DNA of 21,576 nt from Parabacteroides sp. (GTDB lineage: Bacteria; Bacteroidota; Bacteroidia; Bacteroidales; Tannerellaceae): contig DXRF01000007.1 in NCBI GenBank assembly GCA_019411205.1, positions 1 through 21,576 of the forward strand. The letters are read 5' to 3'. Position 1 is the stretch's first letter. Every line of letters starts with the position of its first letter. Under the pieces are notes generated by a model. That model did not search any database, was not told where the DNA came from, and was given only the letters and a program-made list of their open reading frames with translations. Shown here one piece after another: positions 9,101-16,628 of this stretch. Both the position numbers and the translations under genes were made by a program.

Positions 9101-9509
9101 GACCGGTACGTTTGGTGGCGGTGGATACTATCAAAAGTCTAATAAAGGCGCTTATTTGACTAATGGCTCCAGTAGATTCAATACCAATGGTATCTATATC
9201 CCTTGGTGGACTCCTGAAAATAAGAGCAATAAATATCCTGCTGCAACATTTAATGATGATGGCGGACGTTTCTTAGGATTACAGAACCGGGCATTCGTTC
9301 GTTTGCAGGACGTTACCTTGTCATATACATTCCGTGAACCTTGGGTGCAAAAAGTAAATATCCAAAATTTGAAAGTATTCTTTACGGCGAAAAACTTATT
9401 TACGATAACCAAGTGGCAGGGGGGAGATCCTGAGGTTGGTGTTACCGTTAGCGAAAATACTTATCCTGTATTGACATCTTTTTCTTTGGGTGCAAATATC
9501 AGTTTCTAA
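6171..9509 (+). CDS. susC: SusC/RagA-family TonB-dependent outer-membrane transporter with STN domain
   Basis: Imports oligosaccharide across the outer membrane using TonB energy, paired with the SusD-like lipoprotein. It has 1112 residues. A signal peptide ends near residue 33 (LVSGTILSA). The STN domain (about 36-108) is the part that contacts FecR-like anti-sigma factors, so this is a signalling transporter. Next come a carboxypeptidase-regulatory-like domain (about 122-193, VIGANIVEKGTTNGTITDIDGRY in outline), the TonB-box-like DEVIVIGYGT (199-208), the plug (about 212-330, with LIVVDGV and SANGVIIITTKRG), and the beta barrel, which ends in an aromatic residue (SLGANISF). ATG 6171 is used; an in-frame ATG at 6189 (MNTLKN) would also leave a complete signal peptide. 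The susD-like gene follows after 18 bp, so the two are co-transcribed. The symbol marks the family; substrate specificity is not implied. Confidence 0.95.
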   Translation: MENSKKMNTLKNLLRKGITIGSFCLVSGTILSAQISLSMQNKSTREVIREIEKVSDYRFFYNDNLSGLNTKISVSAQGENIRDVLEQIKQQAQITYIIKENNQIVLSAPGYVSSSTQQSIRKITGIIKDQSGEPVIGANIVEKGTTNGTITDIDGRYSLEVGSNSILVVSYIGYITQEISVGKNNTLDVLLKEDTETLDEVIVIGYGTTKRKDFTGSVSSVKLENSPIALSPNLNALESLKGNVSGLDIGATNSAGGEPSMQMRGQKSISGSNDPLIVVDGVIFMGSINDINPNDIASYDVLKDATSAAAYGSRSANGVIIITTKRGKTGKPVVTFNATGSMQTWQNKPELMKGEQWLESVMARNNSSDLSWLKPQELANMEAGREINWLDASTRTGWVQDYQVSVSGAGEKMNYYLSAAYSDNQGVVIGDDYNRITALAKINTDITNWLQIGVDAAFTKSDYSGVGANIGEATQTSPYGVMYRNESEKLLEKFPYTQSSVNALWNTDKSVRDNKDIRNNFRANAYAVVKLPWVEGLSYRFNYAGNLSKNQSGDFYYEGYFVKEGAYDDETRYSPATLQSLLASANGKINNNTTDSWVIDNILNYKNTFGKHSIDLTAVATRDRKKYEMIETTGSNFAANGNTTLGINGLHKATVQKVNMDNNQRSNIGYLGRASYSYDDRYFFTGSYRRDGASVFGVNQKWGDFFAFGGAWRLSSEKFMSSISYLDDLKLKLSWGKNGNQGVDPYGTLSTINNGASGGVRYEFGSSDIIYGLNQKALGNANLGWETTESWNTGFESAWLGSRLFVDMDLYFSKTTDQIFTRDIPVMTGFKNMKSSMGQVNNRGVELTIRSVNIDTQDWYWMTNLTFWLNRNKLIHLYGEDLDGDGREDDDISNSRFIGKPLGAIYGYQQDGIVQETDVEYMKANGATPGIPKYKDMDNDGVITSADRVILGYSTPNFKLNMSNTITYKNWDLYFMLTGTFGGGGYYQKSNKGAYLTNGSSRFNTNGIYIPWWTPENKSNKYPAATFNDDGGRFLGLQNRAFVRLQDVTLSYTFREPWVQKVNIQNLKVFFTAKNLFTITKWQGGDPEVGVTVSENTYPVLTSFSLGANISF

Positions 9510-9527
9510 CAGATAAAATATACAGAA

Positions 9528-11315
9528 ATGAAAAACGTATTAAAATATAGTGTTTGTGGTTTGTTGAGTGCTTGTTTACTTGGCAGCTGTAATGATTCTA
9601 AGTTTTTGGAAGAAGATCCTGAAACGTTTTATACGATAGATAATGTATTCTCTACTTCTGAACAGGTTGATCAAGTGTTGGTTGGCTGTTATTCCCATAT
9701 ACGTGTTATGATGTGCATGACTGAAGAGAGTAATACAGCCTTTGTCTTTCGTGGAGGAAATGGGACGGATATGTTTGATGTGGCAACTATTCGTCGTAGT
9801 AACCGTTTCAATGACTATAGTATATTAAATTCGACTTCGGAGGTCTTTTATACGAATTATTCTCATTGGTATCAGTTGATATCGAAAGCAAACCTTGCTT
9901 TGTATGCCGCAGAACTTCCTCAGATATCTTGGAGTTCAGATGCTGAAAAGTCTTACGTGATCGCACAGGCTCGTTTTTTCAGAGCTTTTGCTTATCGGAA
10001 TTTGGGTGAATTATATGGAGGTGTTCCTCTTGTAACGGAAATTACGACAACTCCACGTTATGATTTTAAACGCAGTAGCCGTCTTGAAACTTATCAATAT
10101 GCTATTGATGAGTTGGAAGCGATCTTGAATGATTTGCCAGAAACAACCGGAACAATGGGACGTTTAGTCAGAGGTGCGGCTCAACATAATCTTTGCCAGT
10201 TGTATATTGATAAAGGTGTAGCCTTGGAAGAAGAAGGTAAAGGTGGAGAGGCACCCGCTGCTTATCAAAAAGCAATTGCTTATGGTAATGATGTGATTGA
10301 TGGCTCTGTTTATAGTTTGATGACGGAACGTTTCGGATCCAGAGCTGATGAAGATCCGGTTTATTATTATGCAACAGAAGAAAGTATGCAGACTCCGGAA
10401 CATCTATATTCTGCGGCTGGCTATCCAGTGGAAGGAAATCTTTATTGGGACTTGTTTCAAGAAGGTAATCAGAACTATCAGGAGGGTAACAAAGAGGCTA
10501 TTTGGGTCGCCCAGATTGACTATGATGCCTATAAAGCAGAAGATGGACAATCAAAATTGCAGTATTCCCGTTCTTTTGGTCCGGTTTACAGAGATCCCAT
10601 GTCTGCCCATTTGAATTCGGCGATGGAGGATGTCGGAGGTCGCGGAATCGTGCAGGTAACTCCGACAAAGTATACGAGAGATCTTGTCTATGAAGGAAAA
10701 TGGGGAAGTGACCTGCGTAATTCAGAAGCAGTTCTTAGACGTACATTGTTAGGTAATGTGCCTTCTTCTCCTTATTATGGAAAACCGGTTCCTTGGAGTG
10801 TCATTTATAAAGATGGAGAAAGTAAAGATGCTGTTGATGGTTCTTGGACACAATGTTTTCCGATTTCCTGTAAAATTTCGACTGATAAGTATAGAGGTTT
10901 GGATGCAGGGGAAAACAGAAGTAACTTGTTCCGTGATGAATATTTGATTCGTTTGCCGGAAACTATCTTATTGCGTGCAGAAGCCAAGATGCGTTCTGGA
11001 GATAATGCCGGTGCGGCAGATGATATTAATTTGTTGCGTAAACGTGCGCAATGCGACTATCTGGTGAAAGCTGCAGATGTAAATGTTGACTTGATACTGG
11101 ATGAGCGTGCCCGTGAACTGGTGTATGAAGAATGCCGTTGGAATACCCTGTTACGTATGGGTGGAACTGTTGCCGTAGACAGGATTAAGAAATATGCTTA
11201 CTGGGATGATCCAAGAACTACATTGACCAAAAATTTCAATTTGTGGCCGATTCCTCAAGTTGTTATTGATACGAATAAGGATGTTGTAATGGAACAAAAT
11301 CCGGGTTGGAATTAA
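9528..11315 (+). CDS. susD: SusD/RagB-family glycan-binding outer-membrane lipoprotein
   Basis: Surface lipoprotein of 595 residues that captures glycan and acts as a lid over the SusC-like barrel. The signal MKNVLKYSVCGLLSACLLGS leads to lipobox Cys21. The mature start NDSKFLEEDPETF is typical of the family. The helical SusD core shows AQARFFRAFAYRNLGELYGGVPLVTE (in outline), then YQYAIDELEAILNDLP. The C-terminal RagB-like part has LPETILLRAEAKMRSGDNAGAADDINLLRKRA (in outline) and ERARELVYEECRW, and ends in the usual LWPIPQ...NKDVVMEQNPGW. It lies 18 bp after the susC-like gene and is followed by a strong hairpin at 11342-11389. It is complete. The ligand cannot be read from sequence; the hydrolases downstream suggest a rhamnose-containing glycan. 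Confidence 0.95.
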   Translation: MKNVLKYSVCGLLSACLLGSCNDSKFLEEDPETFYTIDNVFSTSEQVDQVLVGCYSHIRVMMCMTEESNTAFVFRGGNGTDMFDVATIRRSNRFNDYSILNSTSEVFYTNYSHWYQLISKANLALYAAELPQISWSSDAEKSYVIAQARFFRAFAYRNLGELYGGVPLVTEITTTPRYDFKRSSRLETYQYAIDELEAILNDLPETTGTMGRLVRGAAQHNLCQLYIDKGVALEEEGKGGEAPAAYQKAIAYGNDVIDGSVYSLMTERFGSRADEDPVYYYATEESMQTPEHLYSAAGYPVEGNLYWDLFQEGNQNYQEGNKEAIWVAQIDYDAYKAEDGQSKLQYSRSFGPVYRDPMSAHLNSAMEDVGGRGIVQVTPTKYTRDLVYEGKWGSDLRNSEAVLRRTLLGNVPSSPYYGKPVPWSVIYKDGESKDAVDGSWTQCFPISCKISTDKYRGLDAGENRSNLFRDEYLIRLPETILLRAEAKMRSGDNAGAADDINLLRKRAQCDYLVKAADVNVDLILDERARELVYEECRWNTLLRMGGTVAVDRIKKYAYWDDPRTTLTKNFNLWPIPQVVIDTNKDVVMEQNPGWN

Positions 11316-11341
11316 TAGATTAGTATAGTGATTTTTTAGGG

Positions 11342-11389
11342 ACCCGCTAAAGTTTTATGAATCAAACCATGAATAAAATTTTAGCGGGT
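11342..11389 (+). terminator. Hairpin after the susD-like gene (terminator or mRNA 3'-end stabilizer)
   Basis: ACCCGCTAAAGTTTTAT from 11342 pairs with ATAAAATTTTAGCGGGT ending at 11389: a 17-bp stem with one G-T wobble and a 14-nt loop. The tail TTGATTATT is only moderately T-rich, so read-through into the hydrolase genes is possible. Confidence 0.8.
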
Positions 11390-11421
11390 TTGATTATTAA
11401 AATAGATAATAGATGTGAGTG

Positions 11422-14373
11422 ATGAGTTGGAAAATAATATGTTGGGAAGCGATATTACTTGGTTTTCTCTTTAGTTGTACGGGGGCGGATAAGAGTCCAG
11501 CAAATAGAGAAAAGCAAATAGACTATGCTTATTTGAAAAACAATTTTCAGCAACCAGATAGAACCTATGGTGTGAATTGCTGGTGGTGGTGGTTGAATGG
11601 AAACGTGACAAAAGAAGCGATCACGAAAGATTTGGAAGCGATGAAATCCCGGAACTTTCAGGGAGCTATGATTTTTGATGCCGGTGGACATAATCAGCGG
11701 GGGAATAAGGATATCCCTGCTGGACCACTTTTCGGAAGTGAGGAATGGACGGAGCTTTTTGTCTTTGCTTTGGATGAAGCTAAGCGTTTAGGATTGGAAA
11801 TTGGTTTCAATATCCAAAGTGGATGGAACTTAGGTGGGCCGTGTGTCACTCCGGAGTATGCGGCTAAGCAATTAACTTATTCCGAACAAAAGGTGACAGG
11901 AGGGAAAAAACTGTGTTTGCAATTGGTTGAACCTAAGATTTATAAAGGTTTTTACAAGGATGTTGTCGTTCTTGCTTTCCCATCGAATAAAGAAAATGAA
12001 ACAGATGAACCTGTCAGTAATTTGGATCTGAAATTAGGTTTTCATGAACTAGGAGGTTCTGCTCCTGACTGCCGTTTTTTATTGGAGAATAATGCACGTG
12101 GCAGAGAAAAGAAAACGGATAAAACGGTATATCTTATTGATATGGACCGGATAGTTGATCTTACAGGACAGATGGATGAAAGGGGCTTGCTTAGTTGGGA
12201 TGCTCCTGAAGGTGACTGGAATATTATGCGTATCGGTTATACTTGTACTCGATCAGAAGTTTCGACTTCCAGCAGAGATTGGCAAGGTAATGTCTTGGAT
12301 TACATGGATCAGAATGCATTTGATTATTATTGGAATACGATCGTCGAACCGATCCTTCAGGCGGCAGGTGAAAAGCATGTGGGATCGACATTGAAATTTA
12401 TGGAGACGGACAGCTGGGAGTGCGGAGGAATGAACTGGACGGAAACTTTTGCCGATGAGTTTCGTTCATATTGCGGATATGATTTGAGGCTATATTTGCC
12501 TCTTATTGCCGGACATGTCGTGGATAATATTGACACTTCAAATGCCTTTTTGGCTGATTTCCGCAAGACGATAGCACATTTGGTTGCCACGAATCATTAT
12601 GCCCGTTTTGCTGAACATGCCCACCAGCATAATATGGGGATCCAACCGGAGTCGGCAGGGCCACATGCCGGACCGTTGGACGGTATAAAAAATTATGGCT
12701 TTAGTGATATTGTGATGAGCGAGTTTTGGTCGCCATCCCCGCATCGTCCACGACCGCAGGACCGTTTCTTTATCAAGCAAGCCTCCTCCGCAGCCCATAT
12801 TTATGGGAAGAGGATTGTGGGAGCGGAATCTTTCACGACGATCGGTCCGCATTGGAACGATGAATTGTGGCACGACCAGAAATCAGCATTCGACCATGAA
12901 ATATGTGCTGGTCTGAACCGGGTGTATTTCCATACCTTTACTTGTTCCCCTGCGGAGCAAGGAATACCGGGGCAGGAATACTTTGCCGGTACACATGTGA
13001 ATCCGCGTGTTACCTGGTGGAGTAAGTCGGCTCCTTTCATCGATTACATGCATCGTGTACAGATGTTGGCGCAGGAAGGAACGTTCGTTGCCGATATCCT
13101 TTATTATTATGGTGATCACATTCCGAATGTTTATCCCTTTAAACATTCAGATATGCCTGGTGCGATGTTCGGTTTTGATTATGATGTGACGGATGAAAAC
13201 ATTTTGATGAAATTAGATGTCGAAGATGGGTATATCGTTGTTCCGGGTGGCAGGAAATATAAAGTGTTGGTTTTACCGGATCACCGGATCTTGTCGTTAC
13301 CAGTATTGAAGAAGTTGGAAGTATTGGTAAAAGAAGGTGCATCTGTTCTCGGTCCGAAACCACAGAAAGCCGTATCGCTGTTCGGAGGAGAGAAAGGTGT
13401 TGCTGAATTCAAAAAATTGGCGGACCTACTTTGGGGAACGACAATCGGGACAACTGGACAGAATCAATATGGCAAGGGACTTGTTTCTTGGGGGATAACT
13501 GCCAAGGAATACCTTCTTTCCCAGAACCAACCAGTTGATTTTGCTGTCGAAGGGAACGATAGTAAGACGGATTTTGATTACATCCACTATGTGGTCGATG
13601 ATGCTCATGTTTATTTTGTCAGCAATCAGACTGCGGAACGGCAAAAGATCGACGCATGTTTCCGCGTATCAGGATTACAGCCGGAGTTATGGGATGCCCT
13701 TACCGGAGAGATACGTGAGGCTGGGGCTTTCACTCAAAAAGATGAAAAGACGGTCGTCCCCTTGGTACTGGAACCTTACGGTTCTATGTTCGTGGTGTTC
13801 CATAAGAAGATTGATCGGAACAAGCAAGGAACGAAAGCTGGCAATGAACCTGATTATGAGGTTTTGCAAACGTTGGATGGCGCCTGGACCGTCAATTTTG
13901 ATCCGAAATGGGGTGGTCCGTCATCTGTTGTCTTCCCGGAATTAATAGACTGGACGACACATCCGGATAAAGGAATCAAATATTATTCGGGAACAGCAGT
14001 ATATAATAAGAAATTTACGGTTAATTTTGAGAAGAATTCGGTAAACCGGTATTACCTGCAACTCGAAAATGTAAAGGATGTCGGGATTGCCTCTGTCCGT
14101 ATAAATGGAAAAGATAAGGGAATTGTCTGGACAAAGCCTTTCCGTGTGGATATAACGGACGGTTTGAAGGAAGGAGTAAATGATGTGGTTGTGGAAGTGA
14201 CCAATTCCTGGTTTAACCGGGTGGCAGGTGATGAGATGGCGGTATCCCCAACTAAGTATACGCAAACGAATGTCGTTTTGGGGAATGATTTTAGAGGAAA
14301 TGCCGTATCCGAGATTACGTTGGAACCTTCCGGTTTGTTGGGACCCGTAACGATACAGGTTGCAGTAAAATAG
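11422..14373 (+). CDS. GH106-type glycoside hydrolase (alpha-L-rhamnosidase family), lipoprotein
   Basis: Predicted to release L-rhamnose from oligosaccharides at the cell surface or in the periplasm; the product has 983 residues. ATG 11422 is preferred over the adjacent in-frame GTG at 11419. The signal MSWKIICWEAILLGFLFSC gives a lipobox Cys19. The N-terminal half shows the GH106 hallmarks: WWWWLNGNVTKEAITKDLEAM (in outline, from about 54), GAMIFDAGG, LGLEIGFNIQSGWNLGGP and VTPEYAAKQLTYSE. Conserved acidic stretches that could carry catalytic or metal-binding residues are FMETDSWE (E328, E333), IQPESAG (E410) and GAESFT (E469); I cannot assign them without a structure. A jelly-roll, GH2-like sugar-binding domain forms the C-terminus (about 812-983). 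The next hydrolase follows after 44 bp. The family call is firm; substrate and linkage are inferred. Confidence 0.87.
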   Translation: MSWKIICWEAILLGFLFSCTGADKSPANREKQIDYAYLKNNFQQPDRTYGVNCWWWWLNGNVTKEAITKDLEAMKSRNFQGAMIFDAGGHNQRGNKDIPAGPLFGSEEWTELFVFALDEAKRLGLEIGFNIQSGWNLGGPCVTPEYAAKQLTYSEQKVTGGKKLCLQLVEPKIYKGFYKDVVVLAFPSNKENETDEPVSNLDLKLGFHELGGSAPDCRFLLENNARGREKKTDKTVYLIDMDRIVDLTGQMDERGLLSWDAPEGDWNIMRIGYTCTRSEVSTSSRDWQGNVLDYMDQNAFDYYWNTIVEPILQAAGEKHVGSTLKFMETDSWECGGMNWTETFADEFRSYCGYDLRLYLPLIAGHVVDNIDTSNAFLADFRKTIAHLVATNHYARFAEHAHQHNMGIQPESAGPHAGPLDGIKNYGFSDIVMSEFWSPSPHRPRPQDRFFIKQASSAAHIYGKRIVGAESFTTIGPHWNDELWHDQKSAFDHEICAGLNRVYFHTFTCSPAEQGIPGQEYFAGTHVNPRVTWWSKSAPFIDYMHRVQMLAQEGTFVADILYYYGDHIPNVYPFKHSDMPGAMFGFDYDVTDENILMKLDVEDGYIVVPGGRKYKVLVLPDHRILSLPVLKKLEVLVKEGASVLGPKPQKAVSLFGGEKGVAEFKKLADLLWGTTIGTTGQNQYGKGLVSWGITAKEYLLSQNQPVDFAVEGNDSKTDFDYIHYVVDDAHVYFVSNQTAERQKIDACFRVSGLQPELWDALTGEIREAGAFTQKDEKTVVPLVLEPYGSMFVVFHKKIDRNKQGTKAGNEPDYEVLQTLDGAWTVNFDPKWGGPSSVVFPELIDWTTHPDKGIKYYSGTAVYNKKFTVNFEKNSVNRYYLQLENVKDVGIASVRINGKDKGIVWTKPFRVDITDGLKEGVNDVVVEVTNSWFNRVAGDEMAVSPTKYTQTNVVLGNDFRGNAVSEITLEPSGLLGPVTIQVAVK

Positions 14374-14417
14374 AATGAATACCAATTGAGGTAATATCTT
14401 CAAAAATAAAGTAGGAT

Positions 14418-16526
14418 ATGAATATAAAAAGACTGATTTTGATTACTTTCCTATTCGCTTGTTGTAGTGCAGGAATGGTTGGAAGTAACAAGATAGATCG
14501 GAAAGCACTAGTCATGCGTCATAATGTTACGCAGACGCAGATTGACAAATTTTCCCCTCTTTCCGTCGGAAACGGACGTTTCTGCTATACGGCTGATATA
14601 ACGGGGATGCAAACCTTTCCGGAATTGTATAAGGAAGGAATACCTTTATCGACAATGTCGGAATGGGGTTGGCATAGTTTTCCGAACACGGAAAACTATC
14701 GGCTGTCTGATGTCTTCAAATATGTGGATGCTTACGGTAAGAAAGTCCCTTATCCGATCGGTTTTTCTCCCGGTCGTGAATATCTTCGTGCCAACCCCCA
14801 TCAAACAGGATTAGCATTGATCGGTTTGGTGAAGACGGAAGGAGAGGCACTTTCGGAGAAAGAACTGAACGAACCTTTTCAACAGTTGAATATTTGGGAA
14901 GGAACGTTGAAAAGTCGTTTTAAGTTGTCCGGCTTTCCTGTAGAAGTTACGACTCTTTGTCATCCAGATAAGGATGAGTTAGTCTATCACTTGAAATCTT
15001 CTCTCTTTACCGAAAAGAAGTTGGGTGTACGGATATGTTTCCCTTTTCCTAGTGTTGCATTTGGCAAGGAACCGGCTGTCTGGAATGTGAAAGACGGCCA
15101 TCGGTCTTGGATTGTTCGAAATGGTGACACTGATTGGGTGATTAAGCACCAGACGGATGATTTTGTCTATTATTGTCGTATACGGACATCTGAGAAGGCA
15201 ACTTTGAGAGAAACATCTCGTCATAATTATTTTCTGGAATTACTTTCCGGTAAAGATGAATTTACGTTGTTGGTCGATTTTTCGACAGATGAGAATTCGT
15301 TAAATATTTCAAATGATTATACCTCTGCTGTTCATGCAAACCGACAGGCATGGGAAACCTTCTGGATGAGTGGTGGTGCTGTCGATCTGTCAGGAAGCAA
15401 AGATCATCGTTGGAAGGAACTGGAACGCCGGATCGTTCTGTCGCAGTATTTGACTGCTATCCAGTCTCGACAACAGTATCCTCCGCAGGAGACTGGTTTG
15501 ACCTGCAATAGCTGGTATGGCAAATTCCATCTGGAGATGCATTGGTGGCATTCTGTTCATTTTGCTTTGTGGGATCGGTCCGCCTATTTGTCGAATACTT
15601 TAGGCTGGTACGATGAGATTTTAAAAGTGGCAGAAGCGTATGCTACCACACAAGGATATAAAGGAGTTCGTTGGCCGAAGATGATCGGTCCGGATGGTAT
15701 GGAGGCCCCTTCCGGTGTCGGCCCTTTATTGGTCTGGCAGCAGCCACATCCAATTTTTTATGCGGAATTGCTTTATCGGGAGAATCCGACACAGGAGATA
15801 TTGAACCGATTTGGTGACCTGATAGATGCGACGGCTGAGTTTATGTACGATTATGCTCATTGGGATACCTCTCGGAAATGTTATGTTCTAGGACCTCCGA
15901 TAATCTCCGCCCGTGAAGGGAACAGTGGAACTTTCCAGGAAAACATTAATCCTACTTTCGAACTGGCATATTGGAGTTGGGGATTGAAAAAGGCCAATGA
16001 TTGGAGAGAACGGATGGGACGGAAACGGAATACTGATTGGGATAGAATGGCGGATCAGATGGCTCCCTGGCCTATTGTCAATGGTGTTTATGTTGAGGCT
16101 GAATCTGTATTAGAAAAGGACGGAGGACATCCTACTCAATTGGCCGCTTATGGTTTCCTTCCGGCATCGGCTTATTTGGATAAGGAGGTTATGCGTAAAA
16201 CGTTGCGCCATGTTCTGGACAATTGGGACTGGTCGGATACCTGGGGATGGGATTACCCTTTGATGGCGATGACCGCAATTCGGTTGAATGAGCCAGAGTG
16301 GGCATTGGAAGCTTTGTTGAAGAATGTTCAGAAAAATACTTACCTGCCTAATGGACACAATTTCCAAAATGAAGGACTTCCGCTTTACTTACCGGGAAAT
16401 GGTGGGCTGCTAACTGTTGTCGCAATGATGTGTGCTGGTTGGGATGGTTGCCAGGAAAAGAATCCCGGATTTCCAAAAAACGGACAGTGGAATGTGAAAT
16501 GGGAAGGCTTGAAACCGGCATTTTGA
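14418..16526 (+). CDS. Six-hairpin (alpha/alpha)6 glycosidase, GH95/GH65-like, family not assigned
   Basis: Predicted exported glycoside hydrolase of 702 residues. MNIKRLILITFLFACCSAG is a signal peptide with a possible lipobox at Cys15. An N-terminal beta-rich domain (about 30-300) contains SPLSVGNGRFCYTADITGMQ, like the PLGNGRLG region of GH95 and GH65 proteins. The catalytic barrel (about 325-675) has HLEMHWWH (371-378), matching the position of the NxxMNYW motif of GH95; GPPIISAREG (492-501, E500), matching its PSxSPE acid motif; GGHPTQLAAYGFLP (569-582); and LPGNGGLLTVVAMMCAGW (658-675). The fold is clear, but GH95's own catalytic asparagines and acids are replaced, so alpha-L-fucosidase activity should not be assumed. 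E500, E509, D569-area acids and E373 are candidates. It is co-directional with the GH106 gene, 44 bp downstream of it, and ends the locus. Confidence 0.75.
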   Translation: MNIKRLILITFLFACCSAGMVGSNKIDRKALVMRHNVTQTQIDKFSPLSVGNGRFCYTADITGMQTFPELYKEGIPLSTMSEWGWHSFPNTENYRLSDVFKYVDAYGKKVPYPIGFSPGREYLRANPHQTGLALIGLVKTEGEALSEKELNEPFQQLNIWEGTLKSRFKLSGFPVEVTTLCHPDKDELVYHLKSSLFTEKKLGVRICFPFPSVAFGKEPAVWNVKDGHRSWIVRNGDTDWVIKHQTDDFVYYCRIRTSEKATLRETSRHNYFLELLSGKDEFTLLVDFSTDENSLNISNDYTSAVHANRQAWETFWMSGGAVDLSGSKDHRWKELERRIVLSQYLTAIQSRQQYPPQETGLTCNSWYGKFHLEMHWWHSVHFALWDRSAYLSNTLGWYDEILKVAEAYATTQGYKGVRWPKMIGPDGMEAPSGVGPLLVWQQPHPIFYAELLYRENPTQEILNRFGDLIDATAEFMYDYAHWDTSRKCYVLGPPIISAREGNSGTFQENINPTFELAYWSWGLKKANDWRERMGRKRNTDWDRMADQMAPWPIVNGVYVEAESVLEKDGGHPTQLAAYGFLPASAYLDKEVMRKTLRHVLDNWDWSDTWGWDYPLMAMTAIRLNEPEWALEALLKNVQKNTYLPNGHNFQNEGLPLYLPGNGGLLTVVAMMCAGWDGCQEKNPGFPKNGQWNVKWEGLKPAF

Positions 16527-16541
16527 GAGTTATAGATAAAA

Positions 16542-16571
16542 ATAGGCATCAGTAAATAATCCGATACCTAT
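16542..16571 (+). repeat. Imperfect hairpin at the end of the locus
   Basis: ATAGGCATC at 16542-16550 pairs with GATACCTAT at 16563-16571, with one mismatch. It resembles the larger hairpin just downstream (ATGGGCATC/GATGCCCAT) and looks like a decayed copy of it. Confidence 0.5.
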
Positions 16572-16624
16572 CCCTTTCCAATCCGATGCCCATGGTTTTT
16601 TCATCCGATGGGCATCGGATATTT
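16559..16624 (+). repeat. Three 22-bp tandem units starting ATCCGAT
   Basis: ATCCGAT occurs at 16559, 16581 and 16603, exactly 22 bp apart. Units 1 and 2 continue as ACCTAT and GCCCAT; unit 3 continues as GGGCATCGGAT, an inverted copy. The array lies between the stop codon of the last hydrolase and that of the convergent mlaF-like gene. Confidence 0.7.
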
Positions 16625-16628
16625 TTTT
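16581..16628 (+). terminator. Intrinsic terminator at the end of the polysaccharide utilization locus
   Basis: ATCCGATGCCCAT at 16581-16593 pairs perfectly with ATGGGCATCGGAT at 16608-16620, followed by ATTTTTTT. A shorter hairpin, ATCCGAT 16603-16609 with ATCGGAT 16614-16620 and loop GGGC, uses the same right arm and the same T-tract. The T-tract overlaps the stop codon of the convergent mlaF-like gene by about 2 bp. On the - strand there is no T-tract after the hairpin. Confidence 0.88.
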
